A stretch of 64,000 nt of DNA, taken from the NCBI RefSeq assembly GCF_016625195.1, contig NZ_JACVUP010000011.1, forward strand, positions 124,001 through 188,000, written 5' to 3'. This document shows positions 8,395 to 18,318 of this stretch, in pieces. The translations under genes were made by a program, and so were the position numbers. The notes below the pieces were generated by a model. That model did no database searches. It saw only the letters and a list, made by a program, of their open reading frames with translations, and was not told the DNA's origin. This DNA is from Erwinia sp. S63. GTDB taxonomy: Bacteria > Pseudomonadota > Gammaproteobacteria > Enterobacterales > Enterobacteriaceae. Every line of letters begins with the position of its first letter. Positions within the stretch are counted from its first letter, which is position 1.

Positions 8395-8742
8395 TCACTG
8401 CACCGCTTTACCCGGTAATAACTTTTCCGACATCACCTTGCGGCAGGACAGGCTTTCCTGCCGCGCCTGTTGCTGCTGCTCCGCCGTCAAATCCTGCCAC
8501 ACTGTTTGCAGATGTTCTGCCAGACCCGACTGGAAATGGATTTTCTGCAAAGCGTAATCGGAATTACTGCCTTCAATGATCTGCTGCATCGCTTGTGGTG
8601 AATTGTCGCGCCCGTCATGCGTCAGGGTACAAAACATGGCGATGTAATAGCCTTTGTCTTCATCGCTATAGTGTGGCATCAGCCACCAGACAGCCGCGCT
8701 GATGACGATAAGCACGGGCAGAAGGAATTTAAGTTTGAACAT
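8395..8742 (-). CDS. Small membrane-anchored protein of unknown function
   Basis: The 115-residue product has one N-terminal hydrophobic segment (about residues 4-21), probably an uncleaved anchor or signal, and a periplasmic remainder. It has two cysteines, one early (MFCTLTH) and one late (SLSCRKVM), and a glutamine-rich stretch, LTAEQQQQARQ. I do not recognise the family. It shares length, cysteine spacing and a C-terminal pattern with the protein at 33316-33663. The ribosome-binding site is weak. The stop abuts the convergent hydrolase gene. Confidence 0.65.
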   Translation of the reverse strand: MFKLKFLLPVLIVISAAVWWLMPHYSDEDKGYYIAMFCTLTHDGRDNSPQAMQQIIEGSNSDYALQKIHFQSGLAEHLQTVWQDLTAEQQQQARQESLSCRKVMSEKLLPGKAVQ

Positions 8743-9026
8743 AGAATCATGGGCCGGTTAGAAAAAAACGCGGCGATCTTAACAGATTCACCGGTCAACA
8801 GCCCTTAAACACCCGCTGCAACGGCACGCCGGGTAAACGCCGTCTGCGTATTCTCTTAAAGTGACGTTTTCAGCGTTTATTTATTGAGCGTTTCGGCGCT
8901 GTTTGTTAATTTTGAGCCACTTTTCGCGCCATTAGCGCTTCATTACGCCAGCTGTTTCAGGGCCAGTTTTCGCCTCAATTTTCGGCAAAAGCTGGGATAG
9001 CTGACGATCGGGTGACAGGACAACAC

Positions 9027-10019
9027 ATGCAGAAGAATAAATTCAAAACCCATTTGGTTTCATTGGGCCTGTTAGCGGAAAAAAAGCTGATGGCGCGCAA
9101 ACAGCTGCCTGATTACACCCCATTAGCCGAGCAGGATATTAATTTGCTGGCGCGGCAACATGCCCCGGCGGCGATTCCGCGTCAAATCTGGATGTACTGG
9201 GAAAGTGAAACGCTGCCTGCTGAAGTCCAAATCTTTGTTGATAAGATTGTGCGCGAAAATCCCGGCTACTCACTGACCGTGATCAATAATCTGAATATCA
9301 AAGACTATCTGCCGGACCTGCGCTTTGTGCACGCAGACATGCGCCCTTCACATAAAAGCGACGTGATCAGACTGGAACTGCTGCATCGTTACGGCGGTAT
9401 CTGGATGGATGCCACTATTATTCTCAATCGCCCGATGGATGAGCTGCTGGCGGTGAATGTGGACGACGGCTACGACCTGATCGCCTTCTACCGTGATAGC
9501 TCCACGCGGGATAAAGCCTATCCCGTGATTGAATCCTGGTTCCTCGCCGCACCGAAAAATAATGCGTTCATTGGCCGCTGGTTGCATTACTTCCGACCGA
9601 TTATCGAAATCGGCGCCGAGGCTTTTTTCCAACAGCTGCTGGCGCTACCGGATTACGACACTATCGTCCAGGGCATCACGCCGCCGGATTATCTGGTGGT
9701 GTATATTGCGCAGCAGCAGGCGCTGCGGGAGAACAATCAATACAACTTTTACCTGCGCAAATGCGAAGCCAGCGCGCTGCTGTATCAAAGCCTGAGCGAA
9801 TGGCGTCCTGTGAAACTCAGCCGCATGTTGATGGTGGATCGCCTGCCACAAGTACTGCCGCCGCTGACCAAACTCACCGGCCTTGACCGTAAATATCTGG
9901 ATACCAACCTAAAATATGGCGTGGTGAACAGTGACAGTCTATTGGGACAGGTGCTGCTGCACGATCAGCCAAAAAATCTCGCACCTGCGGCGGCGTTAAC
10001 GGGCAAAGCCGCTCGATAA
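9027..10019 (+). CDS. Capsular-polysaccharide-type glycosyltransferase
   Basis: The 330-residue product belongs to the glycosyltransferases with a sugar-binding DXD-like region (Caps_synth / Gly_transf_sug type). PRQIWMYWES (51-60) opens the domain. SDVIRLELLHRYGGIWMDAT (111-130) carries the nucleotide-sugar and metal site; here the motif is D-A-T rather than D-x-D, as in the Caps_synth subgroup. There is no signal peptide or membrane segment. The ATG at 9027 has AGGA six bases upstream; a GTG at 9012 is less likely. No other polysaccharide gene is adjacent, so the acceptor is unknown. Confidence 0.82.
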   Translation: MQKNKFKTHLVSLGLLAEKKLMARKQLPDYTPLAEQDINLLARQHAPAAIPRQIWMYWESETLPAEVQIFVDKIVRENPGYSLTVINNLNIKDYLPDLRFVHADMRPSHKSDVIRLELLHRYGGIWMDATIILNRPMDELLAVNVDDGYDLIAFYRDSSTRDKAYPVIESWFLAAPKNNAFIGRWLHYFRPIIEIGAEAFFQQLLALPDYDTIVQGITPPDYLVVYIAQQQALRENNQYNFYLRKCEASALLYQSLSEWRPVKLSRMLMVDRLPQVLPPLTKLTGLDRKYLDTNLKYGVVNSDSLLGQVLLHDQPKNLAPAAALTGKAAR

Positions 10020-10025
10020 TTCCAG

Positions 10026-10043
10026 GTGCGCATCAATGCGCAC
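10026..10043. repeat. Intergenic palindrome, GTGCGCAT type
   Basis: GTGCGCAT-CA-ATGCGCAC is a perfect 8-bp inverted repeat just after the glycosyltransferase stop. Similar copies occur at 50291-50299 with 50347-50355 (split) and 59109-59128. The family lies between genes, like REP elements. Confidence 0.7.
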
Positions 10044-10148
10044 TCTACGATAAACCGCGTATTTGGGTTGCCGCGGGGCCATTACATCTACGCGAGTATT
10101 AACACAGTAGCGTGACCATTACGCTGATTCGCGTATTAATCCTGTAGC

Positions 10149-10166
10149 GTCGCCATTGATGGCGAC
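10149..10166. repeat. Intergenic palindrome, GTCGCCAT type
   Basis: GTCGCCAT-TG-ATGGCGAC is a perfect 8-bp inverted repeat just before the yhiN stop. It pairs with the GTGCGCAT-type palindrome 105 bp away. The same two-palindrome pairing recurs near 50.3 and 59.1 kb. Confidence 0.7.
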
Positions 10167-10174
10167 GAGTTTAA

Positions 10175-11359
10175 TCACAGCGCCTGCGCGCACGCCCAGG
10201 CTGAACTCCACGCCCACTGGAAGTTATATCCGCCGAGCCAACCGGTGACATCCACCACTTCGCCGATAAAGTAGAGGCCAGGCACGTCACGCGCTTCCAT
10301 GGTTTTTGAGGAGAGCTGGGTGGTATCGACGCCGCCCATCGTCACTTCGGCGGTACGATAACCTTCGGTGCCATTCGGCTGCACGCGCCACTGATGCAAG
10401 GTGGTGACCAACTCCGCCTGCTGCTTGCTGTTGAGTTGCTTCAGCGTCACATCCGGGATCTGCTTCAGCTCCTGCAACACTTCCACCAGCCGCTTCGGCA
10501 GAATTTTCGCCAGGCTGTTTTTCAGGCTGAGGTTCGGATGCGCCTCACGCTGCACGTTGATGAAGTCATCCAGTGAGGTTTCCGGCGACAAATTGATGGT
10601 GACAAACTCGCCCGGCTGCCAGTAGCTGGAAATTTGCAGGACTGCCGGGCCCGATAAGCCGCGATGGGTAAACAGCATCGCTTCTTTAAACAGCGTGCCA
10701 TCCTGCGCGGTGATGGTGGTGGGCAGCGCCACACCCGACAGCGTATTTAACTGCTCCAGCAGCGGCTTGTGCAGAGTGAAAGGCACCAGCGCGGCTCGCG
10801 TCGGAAACACTTTCAATCCAAACTGCTCAGCCACTTTGTAACCAAACGGCGTGGCCCCGAGGCCCGGCATCGATAAGCCACCGCTGGCGATGACCAGCTT
10901 TTCTGCCTGCACTTCAGAGCCATTCAGCTGCAGCGTGTAGCCATTTTCATCACGCGTCACGCTCAGCACTTCACTGCGCAAACGCACGGTGACCTGCCCG
11001 TCTTCGCATTCTTTTAATAGCAGATCCACGATCTGCTGCGCCGACTCATCGCAGAACAACTGACCGAGGGTTTTCTCGTGATAGGCAATTTTATGGCGAT
11101 TCACCAGATCGATGAAGTCCCACTGGGTGTAACGCGCCAGCGCCGACTTACTGAAGTGCGGGTTGTGCGAGAGATATGCCGCCGGTTCGGTGTACATATT
11201 AGTGAAGTTACAGCGACCGCCGCCGGACATCAGGATTTTACGCCCCGCTTTTTTGCCGTTATCCAGCAACAGCACCCGACGACCCAACTGCCCTGCCTGC
11301 GCCGCACAGAACATGCCGGCAGCGCCTGCACCTATTACGATAACGTCAAACTTGTCCAC
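10175..11359 (-). CDS. yhiN: FAD-dependent oxidoreductase of the YhiN/HI0933 family
   Basis: This is a predicted flavoprotein of unproven reaction. The N-terminal dinucleotide fold has VIGAGAAGMFCAAQ (about residues 7-20), then GRKILMSGGGRCNFTN, and a C-terminal LYFIGEVVDVTGWLGGYNFQ. All are hallmarks of the family. The GTG at 11359 is chosen because it gives 394 residues and an N-terminus that aligns with E. coli YhiN (about 400). An ATG 17 codons upstream has no ribosome-binding site. As in E. coli, it is divergent from pitA. Confidence 0.9.
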   Translation of the reverse strand: MDKFDVIVIGAGAAGMFCAAQAGQLGRRVLLLDNGKKAGRKILMSGGGRCNFTNMYTEPAAYLSHNPHFSKSALARYTQWDFIDLVNRHKIAYHEKTLGQLFCDESAQQIVDLLLKECEDGQVTVRLRSEVLSVTRDENGYTLQLNGSEVQAEKLVIASGGLSMPGLGATPFGYKVAEQFGLKVFPTRAALVPFTLHKPLLEQLNTLSGVALPTTITAQDGTLFKEAMLFTHRGLSGPAVLQISSYWQPGEFVTINLSPETSLDDFINVQREAHPNLSLKNSLAKILPKRLVEVLQELKQIPDVTLKQLNSKQQAELVTTLHQWRVQPNGTEGYRTAEVTMGGVDTTQLSSKTMEARDVPGLYFIGEVVDVTGWLGGYNFQWAWSSAWACAQAL

Positions 11360-11602
11360 AGCGTCTAATCCACATAATTGAAAGGCGGTGATTGTAGAGA
11401 TCTGCGGCATTTCGCGCCAGCGTCAAAAAAATGCCGTAAATGTGTCATATTGTAACTCACTTATTTTCCAGCCTTTTTACCTTGCCTTACTGCCTGTATG
11501 GCAAATTTAAGACAAAAAAGAGCTATATTTTCCTTTCACATCATGCGGGTTGTCGCAGATAATGCGCCGCGTTCATGTCCTCCAAAAAATGGCGTAACGT
11601 TT

Positions 11603-13102
11603 ATGCTACATCTGTTCGCTGGTCTTGACCTCAGTACCGGCCTGTTTTTGGTTATAGCTCTGCTGTTCGTATTGTTCTATGAGGCAATCAACGGTTTCCA
11701 CGACACTGCTAACGCAGTCGCTACAGTCATTTATACCCGTGCGATGCGGGCGCAATTGGCGGTTGTGATGGCGGGTGTCTTCAACTTCTTAGGCGTTTTG
11801 CTGGGCGGTTTGAGCGTGGCTTATGCCATCGTGCATATGCTGCCAACAGATTTGCTGTTAAATGTCGGTTCCGCGCACGGCCTCGCCATGGTGTTCTCCA
11901 TGTTGCTGGCGGCGATTATCTGGAACCTCGGTACGTGGTATCTGGGCTTACCGGCATCCAGTTCTCACACCCTGATTGGCGCCATTATCGGTATTGGTCT
12001 CACCAATGCTTTAATGACCGGCACCTCGGTGGTTGATGCCCTCAACCTGCCGAAAGTGATCAACATTTTCCTTTCCCTGATCCTGTCACCGATTGTTGGC
12101 CTGGTGATTGCGGGTGCGCTGATCTTTATCCTGCGCCGTTACTGGAGCAACACGCCTAAACGCGCGCGTATCCATATGACGCCCGCTGACCGTGAAAAGA
12201 TCGATGGCAAGAAAAAGCCACCGTTCTGGACGCGTACTGCACTGATTGTTTCGGCGATTGGCGTGAGCTACTCCCACGGTGCGAACGACGGTCAGAAAGG
12301 CATTGGCCTGATTATGTTAGTACTGATCGGTGTGGCGCCTGCTGGTTTCGTGGTCAACATGAATGCCTCAGGTTATGACATCACGCGGACTCGCGATGCG
12401 GTCAATCATCTGGAACAGTATTACCAGCAGCACAGCGATTCACTCACGCATATCATCCAGATGGCACCGCCTGCTGTGCCTGCACCGGAAGAAGCCGTGG
12501 GCGGCCCGCATGAGTTCCATTGCGACAGCAGCCGTGCGCTGCAGGCGATTGACCGTGCGCAGGTGTTGCTGACTAATCTGAACAGCTACGATCAACTGAC
12601 AGTTGATCAGCGCAGCCAGATGCGCCGCCTGCTGATGTGCGTCTCGGACACGGCCGATAAAGCCGCGAAGCTGCCAGAGACCACTCCGGAGGACAAGCGC
12701 TTCCTCAACAAGCTGAAGGGCGATCTGCTGGGCACCGTGGAATACGCACCGATCTGGATCATCATGGCGGTGGCGTTAGCGCTGGGCATTGGTACCATGA
12801 TTGGCTGGCGTCGTGTGGCGACCACCATTGGCGAGAAAATTGGTAAGAAAGGCATGACCTACGCACAGGGCATGTCAGCACAGGTGACCGCTGCGGTGTC
12901 GATTGGTATCGCCAGCTACACTGGTATGCCGGTTTCCACCACGCATATCCTGTCATCGTCCGTTGCCGGCACCATGCTGGTGGATGGCGGTGGCTTGCAG
13001 AGTCGCACCATTAAAAATATCGCCATGGCGTGGGTGTTCACCCTGCCGGTGTGTATTGTGCTGTCAGGTTCGCTCTACTGGATCGCGCTGAAAATTATCT
13101 AA
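11603..13102 (+). CDS. pitA: Low-affinity metal-phosphate/proton symporter PitA
   Basis: PitA imports inorganic phosphate as neutral metal-phosphate complexes, driven by protons, and also brings in zinc and magnesium. The 499-residue product has exactly the E. coli length. It carries both family signatures, [11 protein letters not shown] (about 31-41) and [13 protein letters not shown] in the second half, and about ten membrane segments around a large cytoplasmic loop (about 260-390). An in-frame ATG 35 codons upstream exists, but the N-terminus [10 protein letters not shown] matches PitA. The neighbours yhiN, uspB and uspA are the same as in E. coli. Confidence 0.96.
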   Translation: MLHLFAGLDLSTGLFLVIALLFVLFYEAINGFHDTANAVATVIYTRAMRAQLAVVMAGVFNFLGVLLGGLSVAYAIVHMLPTDLLLNVGSAHGLAMVFSMLLAAIIWNLGTWYLGLPASSSHTLIGAIIGIGLTNALMTGTSVVDALNLPKVINIFLSLILSPIVGLVIAGALIFILRRYWSNTPKRARIHMTPADREKIDGKKKPPFWTRTALIVSAIGVSYSHGANDGQKGIGLIMLVLIGVAPAGFVVNMNASGYDITRTRDAVNHLEQYYQQHSDSLTHIIQMAPPAVPAPEEAVGGPHEFHCDSSRALQAIDRAQVLLTNLNSYDQLTVDQRSQMRRLLMCVSDTADKAAKLPETTPEDKRFLNKLKGDLLGTVEYAPIWIIMAVALALGIGTMIGWRRVATTIGEKIGKKGMTYAQGMSAQVTAAVSIGIASYTGMPVSTTHILSSSVAGTMLVDGGGLQSRTIKNIAMAWVFTLPVCIVLSGSLYWIALKII

Positions 13103-13121
13103 GCCGCTAGCGGCAAACAAG

Positions 13122-13154
13122 AGGGCGACTGTTCACACAGGTCGCCCTTTTTTA
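13122..13154 (+). terminator. Rho-independent terminator of pitA
   Basis: AGGGCGAC pairs with GTCGCCCT and is followed by TTTTTTATT. Flanking CGGCAA/TTGCCG can extend the stem, so it may also end the convergent uspB transcript. Confidence 0.85.
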
Positions 13155-13164
13155 TTGCCGCTGA

Positions 13165-13500
13165 TTAATGCCAAATCGCCAGGCCAATCAGGCTCACCAC
13201 CACCACAAAACACAGACCGCTGGTCAGGACAAACTGCCTGCGCACGCGTTCGCAGCGGCGAATAAATTCGTCGTCGTGATGATCGCGATAGCGTTTATCC
13301 CAGATATAACGCACCAGCCGCACCTGCTTGCTCGGCTGACCATGAGACGTGAAGAAACCCGCCCCATCCACGTATTGATACAGCAGCGGATCGCATCCGC
13401 GCAGCACAGCCAATAGCGAGCGCAAAGAAGAGAAGTAGCGCGCCATATTCACCAGACAAACCACACACAGAGCCCAAAAAAGCGCGATAGTGCTGATCAT
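13165..13500 (-). CDS. uspB: Universal stress protein B
   Basis: This 111-residue inner-membrane protein has exactly the length of E. coli UspB and reads as a close orthologue ([25 protein letters not shown]). There are two membrane helices, at about residues 3-22 and 88-110, with a cytoplasmic domain rich in arginine and aspartate between them. In E. coli it is induced by sigma-S in stationary phase and affects ethanol sensitivity; the mechanism is unknown. GGAGGGG before the ATG is a strong ribosome-binding site. It is divergent from uspA, as in E. coli. Confidence 0.95.
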   Translation of the reverse strand: MISTIALFWALCVVCLVNMARYFSSLRSLLAVLRGCDPLLYQYVDGAGFFTSHGQPSKQVRLVRYIWDKRYRDHHDDEFIRRCERVRRQFVLTSGLCFVVVVSLIGLAIWH

Positions 13501-13920
13501 GTTCCCCTCCTAGCTGGAGCCGTAATGACGTCGAAGGCAGCGGGGAAATGCTGTAGACGCCCCACGGGAAATTAACCAGCCACAGATGAATCGAATTGCA
13601 TTGTTGTTATGCGAACCCGAGCGCGTCACCCAGACGGCAGTGGCACTCATTTTCAGTGTAGGAGATCTGTTCAATTTTTTTCCAGCGATGATTTTCGTTC
13701 ACCGCGAGTGAAAATCGCGATAGCGCTTGATCTTCCTCACAAGCGAGCCGTGGATTGCAGCATTTGTTAACAACTCTGGCTATACTCAAAGCATAACAAC
13801 ATACGCCTGATGGCATAAATTATGGCTGGCGGCGCTTCATCGCCAATGTGCGCAAAGGACAACGCCTGCCGTGAAGGCAAACAACGGGTTGCCCCCAGAA
13901 TCTTGAGAAGGAGTTTTATC
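13501..13920. promoter_or_regulatory. uspB-uspA divergent regulatory region
   Basis: These 420 bases separate the divergent usp genes. On the plus strand TATACT at 13781-13786 is a good -10 for uspA but lacks a clear -35 at 16-18 bp. It would give a leader of about 130 bases. AAGGAG precedes the uspA ATG. No small gene or riboswitch is visible. Confidence 0.45.
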
Positions 13921-14358
13921 ATGGCCTATAAACACATCCTGATTGCTGTAGACCTTTCCCCGGAAAGCCAGTTGCTGGTTGATAAAGCCGTTTCACTGGC
14001 CCGCCCTTACGATGCAAAAATCTCGCTGATCCACGTTGATGTGAATTACTCAGACCTTTACACCGGGCTGATTGACGTCAATCTGGGCGACATGCAGAAA
14101 CGCATTTCTGAAGAGACGCACACCGCGCTGAAAGAGCTTTCTACCAACGCCGGTTATCCGATCAGTGAAACCCTGAGCGGCAGCGGCGATCTCGGCCAGG
14201 TGCTGGTGGATGCGATTAAGAAATATGATGTGGATTTGGTGGTCTGTGGTCACCACCAGGATTTCTGGAGCAAGCTGATGTCATCAGCGCGCCAGCTAAT
14301 CAACACCGTACATATCGATATGTTGATTGTGCCGCTGCGTGACGAAGAAGACGAATAA
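13921..14358 (+). CDS. uspA: Universal stress protein A
   Basis: UspA is a cytosolic, dimeric stress protein of the Rossmann-like Usp fold. It is induced by growth arrest and needed for survival and DNA-damage tolerance. The 145-residue product matches E. coli UspA nearly throughout ([16 protein letters not shown] at the start, VPLRDEED at the end). The UspA class does not bind ATP. The ATG at 13921 has AAGGAG eight bases before it. A longer frame starting at 13822 is not supported. Confidence 0.97.
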   Translation: MAYKHILIAVDLSPESQLLVDKAVSLARPYDAKISLIHVDVNYSDLYTGLIDVNLGDMQKRISEETHTALKELSTNAGYPISETLSGSGDLGQVLVDAIKKYDVDLVVCGHHQDFWSKLMSSARQLINTVHIDMLIVPLRDEEDE

Positions 14359-14361
14359 GAG

Positions 14362-14391
14362 CAGGGCCAGCTTAGCTGGCCCTGTTTTTTT
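14362..14391 (+). terminator. Rho-independent terminator of uspA
   Basis: The 10-bp stem CAGGGCCAGC/GCTGGCCCTG has the loop TTA and a run of seven T. It ends at the stop codon of the convergent rsmJ gene. Confidence 0.9.
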
Positions 14392-15139
14392 AAACTAACG
14401 GTGGATAGATATCAAAGCGATGGCTTTTGGTCACCACCGCCGATTGCGTTGCTATACCGGCTAACGGCGGTGCGTAATCCGGGCGCTTCACCACAATGCG
14501 TTTCTTCGCCAGACGGCGCGCCGGTTCCAGCAGCGCATCGGCATCCTCATCGGGTCCCACCAGCGACTGAAACACGCGCATCTCCTTCTTCACCATCGCG
14601 CTCTTTTGACGATGGGGATACATCGGATCGAGATACACCACATCCGGCGCGGGCGTGATATCACTCAATGCCTGCTGGCTCACCACATGCAGCAGCGTCA
14701 GACGCTCACGCAGCCAGCCACCGATTTCCGCATCGGCATAACCGCGGCGTAAACCATCATCCAGTAAAGCCGCGACCACCGGATGACGTTCCAGCATGCG
14801 CACCCGGCAACCCAGCGCCGCCAGCACAAAGGCATCACGCCCCAGTCCTGCCGTGGCGTCGATCACGTCCGGCAGATAGCCGCCCTTGATGCCCACCGCT
14901 TTTGCCACTGCCTCGCCGCGCCCACCGCCAAACTTGCGGCGATGCGCCATGGCACCGGTCACGAAATCCACAAAGATGCCGCCCAGTTTAGGCTCATCCA
15001 GCTTACGCAGCTCAAGGCGCTCCGGCGTCAGTACCAGCGCCATCAGCGCCTGATCGTCATGCTCCAGACCCCAGCGCTGCGCCAGATGTAATAAGGCGCC
15101 GTCTCCGGCGCCTGATTCATCGATTAAACCGATATTCAC
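14390..15139 (-). CDS. rsmJ: 16S rRNA (guanine1516-N2)-methyltransferase RsmJ
   Basis: RsmJ methylates G1516 of 16S rRNA using S-adenosylmethionine. The 249-residue product aligns with E. coli RsmJ (YhiQ) over its whole length. It has the SAM-binding motif [19 protein letters not shown] (about residues 93-111) and the catalytic-type motif VYLDPMYPH (about 168-176). It starts 8 bases after the prlC stop, so the two genes form an operon, as in E. coli. Confidence 0.95.
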   Translation of the reverse strand: MNIGLIDESGAGDGALLHLAQRWGLEHDDQALMALVLTPERLELRKLDEPKLGGIFVDFVTGAMAHRRKFGGGRGEAVAKAVGIKGGYLPDVIDATAGLGRDAFVLAALGCRVRMLERHPVVAALLDDGLRRGYADAEIGGWLRERLTLLHVVSQQALSDITPAPDVVYLDPMYPHRQKSAMVKKEMRVFQSLVGPDEDADALLEPARRLAKKRIVVKRPDYAPPLAGIATQSAVVTKSHRFDIYPPLV

Positions 15140-15147
15140 AAGCAGGC

Positions 15148-17190
15148 TTATCCCTGAATTCCGTAGTGTTCCAGCATCGCATCCAGCTGCGGTTCACGGC
15201 CACGGAAGCGTTTGAACAGCTCCATGGGCTCTTCAGAACCGCCGCGCGTCAGGATGTTATCGAGGAACGACTGACCGGTTTCACGGTTGAAGATACCCTC
15301 TTCTTCAAAGCGGGAGTATGCATCTGCCGCCAGCACGTCAGCCCACAGATAGCTGTAGTAGCCCGCTGCATAACCGCCGGCGAAGACGTGGCTGAACGCA
15401 TGCGGGAAGCGGCCCCATTCCGGGCTTGGCACCACGGCAACCTGCTTCTTCACTTCACGCAGGGTTTCGAGGATCTGCGCACCTTTTTCCGGATTGAATT
15501 CGGTGTGCATGCGGAAGTCGAACAGGCCGAACTCTAGCTGACGCAGGATAAACAGCGCCGCCTGATAGTTTTTCGCTGCCAGCATTTTATCCAGCAGATC
15601 TTTCGGCAGCGGTTCGCCGGTCTCGTAGTGGCCGGAGATAAACGCCAGCGCGTCCGGCTCCCAGCACCAGTTTTCCATAAACTGGCTTGGCAGCTCGACC
15701 GCATCCCACGGTACACCGCTGATGCCTGACACGCCCGGCGCTTCGATGCGCGTCAGCATGTGGTGCAGGCCGTGACCAAACTCGTGGAACAGAGTGGTGA
15801 CTTCATCGTGGGTAAACAGCGCAGGCTTGCCCTGTACCGGACGGTTGAAGTTACAGGTCAGGTACGCGACCGGCTTCTGCAGGCTGCCATCGGCTTTACG
15901 CATCTGGCCGACGCAATCGTCCATCCACGCCCCGCCACGCTTGTGTTCACGCGCATACAGATCGAGGTAGAAGCTGCCGCGCAGCTCGCCGCTTTCATCA
16001 AACAGGTCGAAGAAGCGCACGTCTGGATGGTACACATCCACGTCTTTACGCTCTTTGGCGGTGATGCCGTAAATACGTTTCACCACTTCAAACAGGCCGC
16101 TCACCGCGCGCTCTTCCGGGAAGTACGGGCGCAGCTGCTCATCGCTGATGGTGTAGAGATGCTGTTTCTGCTTCTCGCCGTAATAGGTGAGATCCCACGG
16201 ATTCATCTCGTCTACGCCATGCTCTTTTTTGGCGAAGGCGCGCAGCTGTGCTAACTCTTTCTCACCCTGCGGGCGGGCGCGTTTTGCGAGGTCGGTCAGG
16301 AAGTCGATCACCTGAGCCGGGTTCTCAGCCATTTTGGTCGCCAGTGATTTATGTGCGAAGGAGTCAAAGCCCAGCAGCTGTGCCAGCTCGTGACGCAGCG
16401 CCAGCTCTTCCGCCATGATTGGGCCGTTATCCCATTTGCCGGCATTCGGGCCCTGCTCAGAAGCACGCGTTGAATAGGCGCGGTACATCTCTTCGCGCAG
16501 CGCGGCGTTATCGCAATAGGTCATGACGGGCAGATAGCTTGGGATATCCAGCGTCAGCAGCCAGCCTTCTTGTTCTTTGGCTTCGGCCTGCGCTTTGGCC
16601 GCAGCCAGCGCGCTTTCTGGCATGCCCGCCAGATCGGCTTCATCGGTGATCAACTTGCTCCATCCCATGGTGGCGTCGAGCACGTTGTTGCTGTAGGTCG
16701 AACCCAGCTCAGACAGGCGCGCGGCGATTTCGCCATAGCGTTTCTGCTTCTCTTTATCGAGGCCGATACCGGAGAGTTCGAAATCACGCAGTGCGTTATC
16801 TACGGCTTTCTTCTGCGCAAGATCCAGTGCGGCATAGCTGTCGCCCTGTTTCAAATCACGGTAAGCCTGATACAGGCCTTCGTTCTGTCCCACCCAGGTG
16901 CTGTATTCAGACAGCAGCGGCAGCGTCTGCTCGTAAGCTTCACGCAGTTCCGGGCTGTTCTTCACCGAATTCAGGTGGCTCACCGGCGAGAAAATACGGC
17001 TCAGACGGTCGTCCACTTCCGCCAGTGGCTGCACTAAATTGTCCCAAGTGTAAGGTGCACCCTGTGCCACAACGCGTTCAACTTCGGCACGGCAGTTGTT
17101 CAGCGCTTCAGTCACAGCGGGAACCACGTGCTCAGGTTTAATCGCGGAAAACGGCGGTAGCGTGTAAGGGGTGAGTAACGGATTGGTCAT
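15148..17190 (-). CDS. prlC: Oligopeptidase A (M3 metallopeptidase)
   Basis: PrlC is a cytosolic zinc oligopeptidase that degrades signal peptides and other short peptides. The 680 residues equal the E. coli length. The HExxH zinc motif appears as [12 protein letters not shown] near residue 470, with the downstream glutamate of the M3 family in the following helix. The start [15 protein letters not shown] matches the family. It is followed 8 bases later by rsmJ. In E. coli it is a heat-shock gene; I see only a poor sigma-32 resemblance here. Confidence 0.96.
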   Translation of the reverse strand: MTNPLLTPYTLPPFSAIKPEHVVPAVTEALNNCRAEVERVVAQGAPYTWDNLVQPLAEVDDRLSRIFSPVSHLNSVKNSPELREAYEQTLPLLSEYSTWVGQNEGLYQAYRDLKQGDSYAALDLAQKKAVDNALRDFELSGIGLDKEKQKRYGEIAARLSELGSTYSNNVLDATMGWSKLITDEADLAGMPESALAAAKAQAEAKEQEGWLLTLDIPSYLPVMTYCDNAALREEMYRAYSTRASEQGPNAGKWDNGPIMAEELALRHELAQLLGFDSFAHKSLATKMAENPAQVIDFLTDLAKRARPQGEKELAQLRAFAKKEHGVDEMNPWDLTYYGEKQKQHLYTISDEQLRPYFPEERAVSGLFEVVKRIYGITAKERKDVDVYHPDVRFFDLFDESGELRGSFYLDLYAREHKRGGAWMDDCVGQMRKADGSLQKPVAYLTCNFNRPVQGKPALFTHDEVTTLFHEFGHGLHHMLTRIEAPGVSGISGVPWDAVELPSQFMENWCWEPDALAFISGHYETGEPLPKDLLDKMLAAKNYQAALFILRQLEFGLFDFRMHTEFNPEKGAQILETLREVKKQVAVVPSPEWGRFPHAFSHVFAGGYAAGYYSYLWADVLAADAYSRFEEEGIFNRETGQSFLDNILTRGGSEEPMELFKRFRGREPQLDAMLEHYGIQG

Positions 17191-17327
17191 AAGCGCAGTC
17201 CTTTCTTCATGGAGTGGGGGTGGCGCGCAATGGCGCGACGCAATCTTTCTAACATGCGGTCAGTGAACGTGAAAATCAATGCTACTGAGAATGGACCCGT
17301 AAAGAAAAAAGCGCGAGCGCCGAAACG

Positions 17328-17357
17328 TCAGCAATTTTTACGCAGCGCGGCTATAAT
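17328..17357 (+). promoter_or_regulatory. Candidate rlmJ promoter
   Basis: A perfect TATAAT (17352-17357) lies 57 bases before the rlmJ start. The -35 at 18 bp spacing, TCAGCA, matches the consensus at three of six positions. Confidence 0.5.
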
Positions 17358-17413
17358 CGCGCCACACACGATGTTTTTATCTCCTTTGATCCAACCGCGG
17401 ACCCCTCTTTTTT

Positions 17414-18256
17414 ATGCTGAGTTATCGCCACAGTTTTCATGCCGGCAACCATGCCGACGTGCTCAAACATACCGTTGAAAGCCTGATCCTCACCGCCCTG
17501 ATGGAGAAGGAAAAACCTTTCCTCTATCTGGATACCCACGCCGGTGCCGGACGTTACCAGCTGAGCGGAGAGCACGCCGAACGTACCGGTGAATATCTGG
17601 AAGGCATTGGCCGCATCTGGCAACAGCCGGACGCGCCGGAACTGCTGAAGCCTTATCTCACGGCGGTTCGCAACCTCAACCCGCATGGCACGCTGCGCTA
17701 CTATCCAGGTTCACCGCTGATCGCCCGCTATTTGCTGCGTGAAGAGGACAAGCTGGAGCTGACCGAGCTGCACTCCAGCGACTACCCGCTGCTGCGTAAT
17801 GAATTCAGCAAAGATGCCCGCGCGCGCGTGGCACGTGGTGACGGCTATCAGCAGTTGAAAGCGAAACTGCCACCGCTGAGCCGTCGCGGTTTGATTCTGA
17901 TCGATCCGCCGTATGAAATGAAAAGCGATTATCAGGATGTGGTGAAAGGCATTCAGGAAGGTCACAAGCGCTTCGCCACCGGCGTATTCGCACTGTGGTA
18001 TCCGGTGGTAATGCGTCAGCAGATCAAACACATGGTGAAAGATTTGCAGGCAACCAATATCCGCAACATTTTGCAGATTGAACTGGCGGTGCGTCCGGAC
18101 AGCGATCAGCGCGGCATGACTGCATCGGGCATGATCGTGATTAACCCGCCGTGGAAGTTGAAAGCGCAGATGGAAGAGCTGTTGCCGTGGCTGCATCAGA
18201 AGCTGGTTCCAGCGGGCACCGGTCACTATAGCGTGACGCAGATCGTTCCAGAATAA
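17414..18256 (+). CDS. rlmJ: 23S rRNA (adenine2030-N6)-methyltransferase RlmJ
   Basis: RlmJ methylates A2030 of 23S rRNA with S-adenosylmethionine. The 280-residue product has the E. coli length and begins MLSYRHSFHAGNHADVLKH, the diagnostic N-terminus. LDTHAGAGRYQL (about 39-50) is the SAM-binding motif and LIDPPYEM (about 162-169) the N6-adenine methyltransferase motif. It is divergent from prlC, as in E. coli. In E. coli gor follows directly; here two other genes intervene. Confidence 0.96.
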   Translation: MLSYRHSFHAGNHADVLKHTVESLILTALMEKEKPFLYLDTHAGAGRYQLSGEHAERTGEYLEGIGRIWQQPDAPELLKPYLTAVRNLNPHGTLRYYPGSPLIARYLLREEDKLELTELHSSDYPLLRNEFSKDARARVARGDGYQQLKAKLPPLSRRGLILIDPPYEMKSDYQDVVKGIQEGHKRFATGVFALWYPVVMRQQIKHMVKDLQATNIRNILQIELAVRPDSDQRGMTASGMIVINPPWKLKAQMEELLPWLHQKLVPAGTGHYSVTQIVPE

Positions 18257-18270
18257 CGTGCTGAGAGGGT

Positions 18271-18292
18271 GCGGCTCCTGAGCCGCCCTTTG
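18271..18292 (+). terminator. Possible weak terminator after rlmJ
   Basis: A 6-7 bp GC stem (GCGGCT/AGCCGC) is followed by CCTTTGCC. The short T-run makes termination uncertain, so partial read-through into the protease gene is possible. Confidence 0.35.
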
Positions 18293-18318
18293 CCGTTGCC
18301 TTTCTAAGGACACTATTT

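Noticed and set aside
11498..11602. 35-codon N-terminal extension of PitA
   Set aside because: The protein from 11603 has exactly the E. coli length and N-terminus; the extension has no homology.
17191..17300. Possible sigma-32 promoter for prlC
   Set aside because: GTTAGAA and CGCCATTG on the minus strand only loosely resemble the heat-shock consensus and their spacing is too short.
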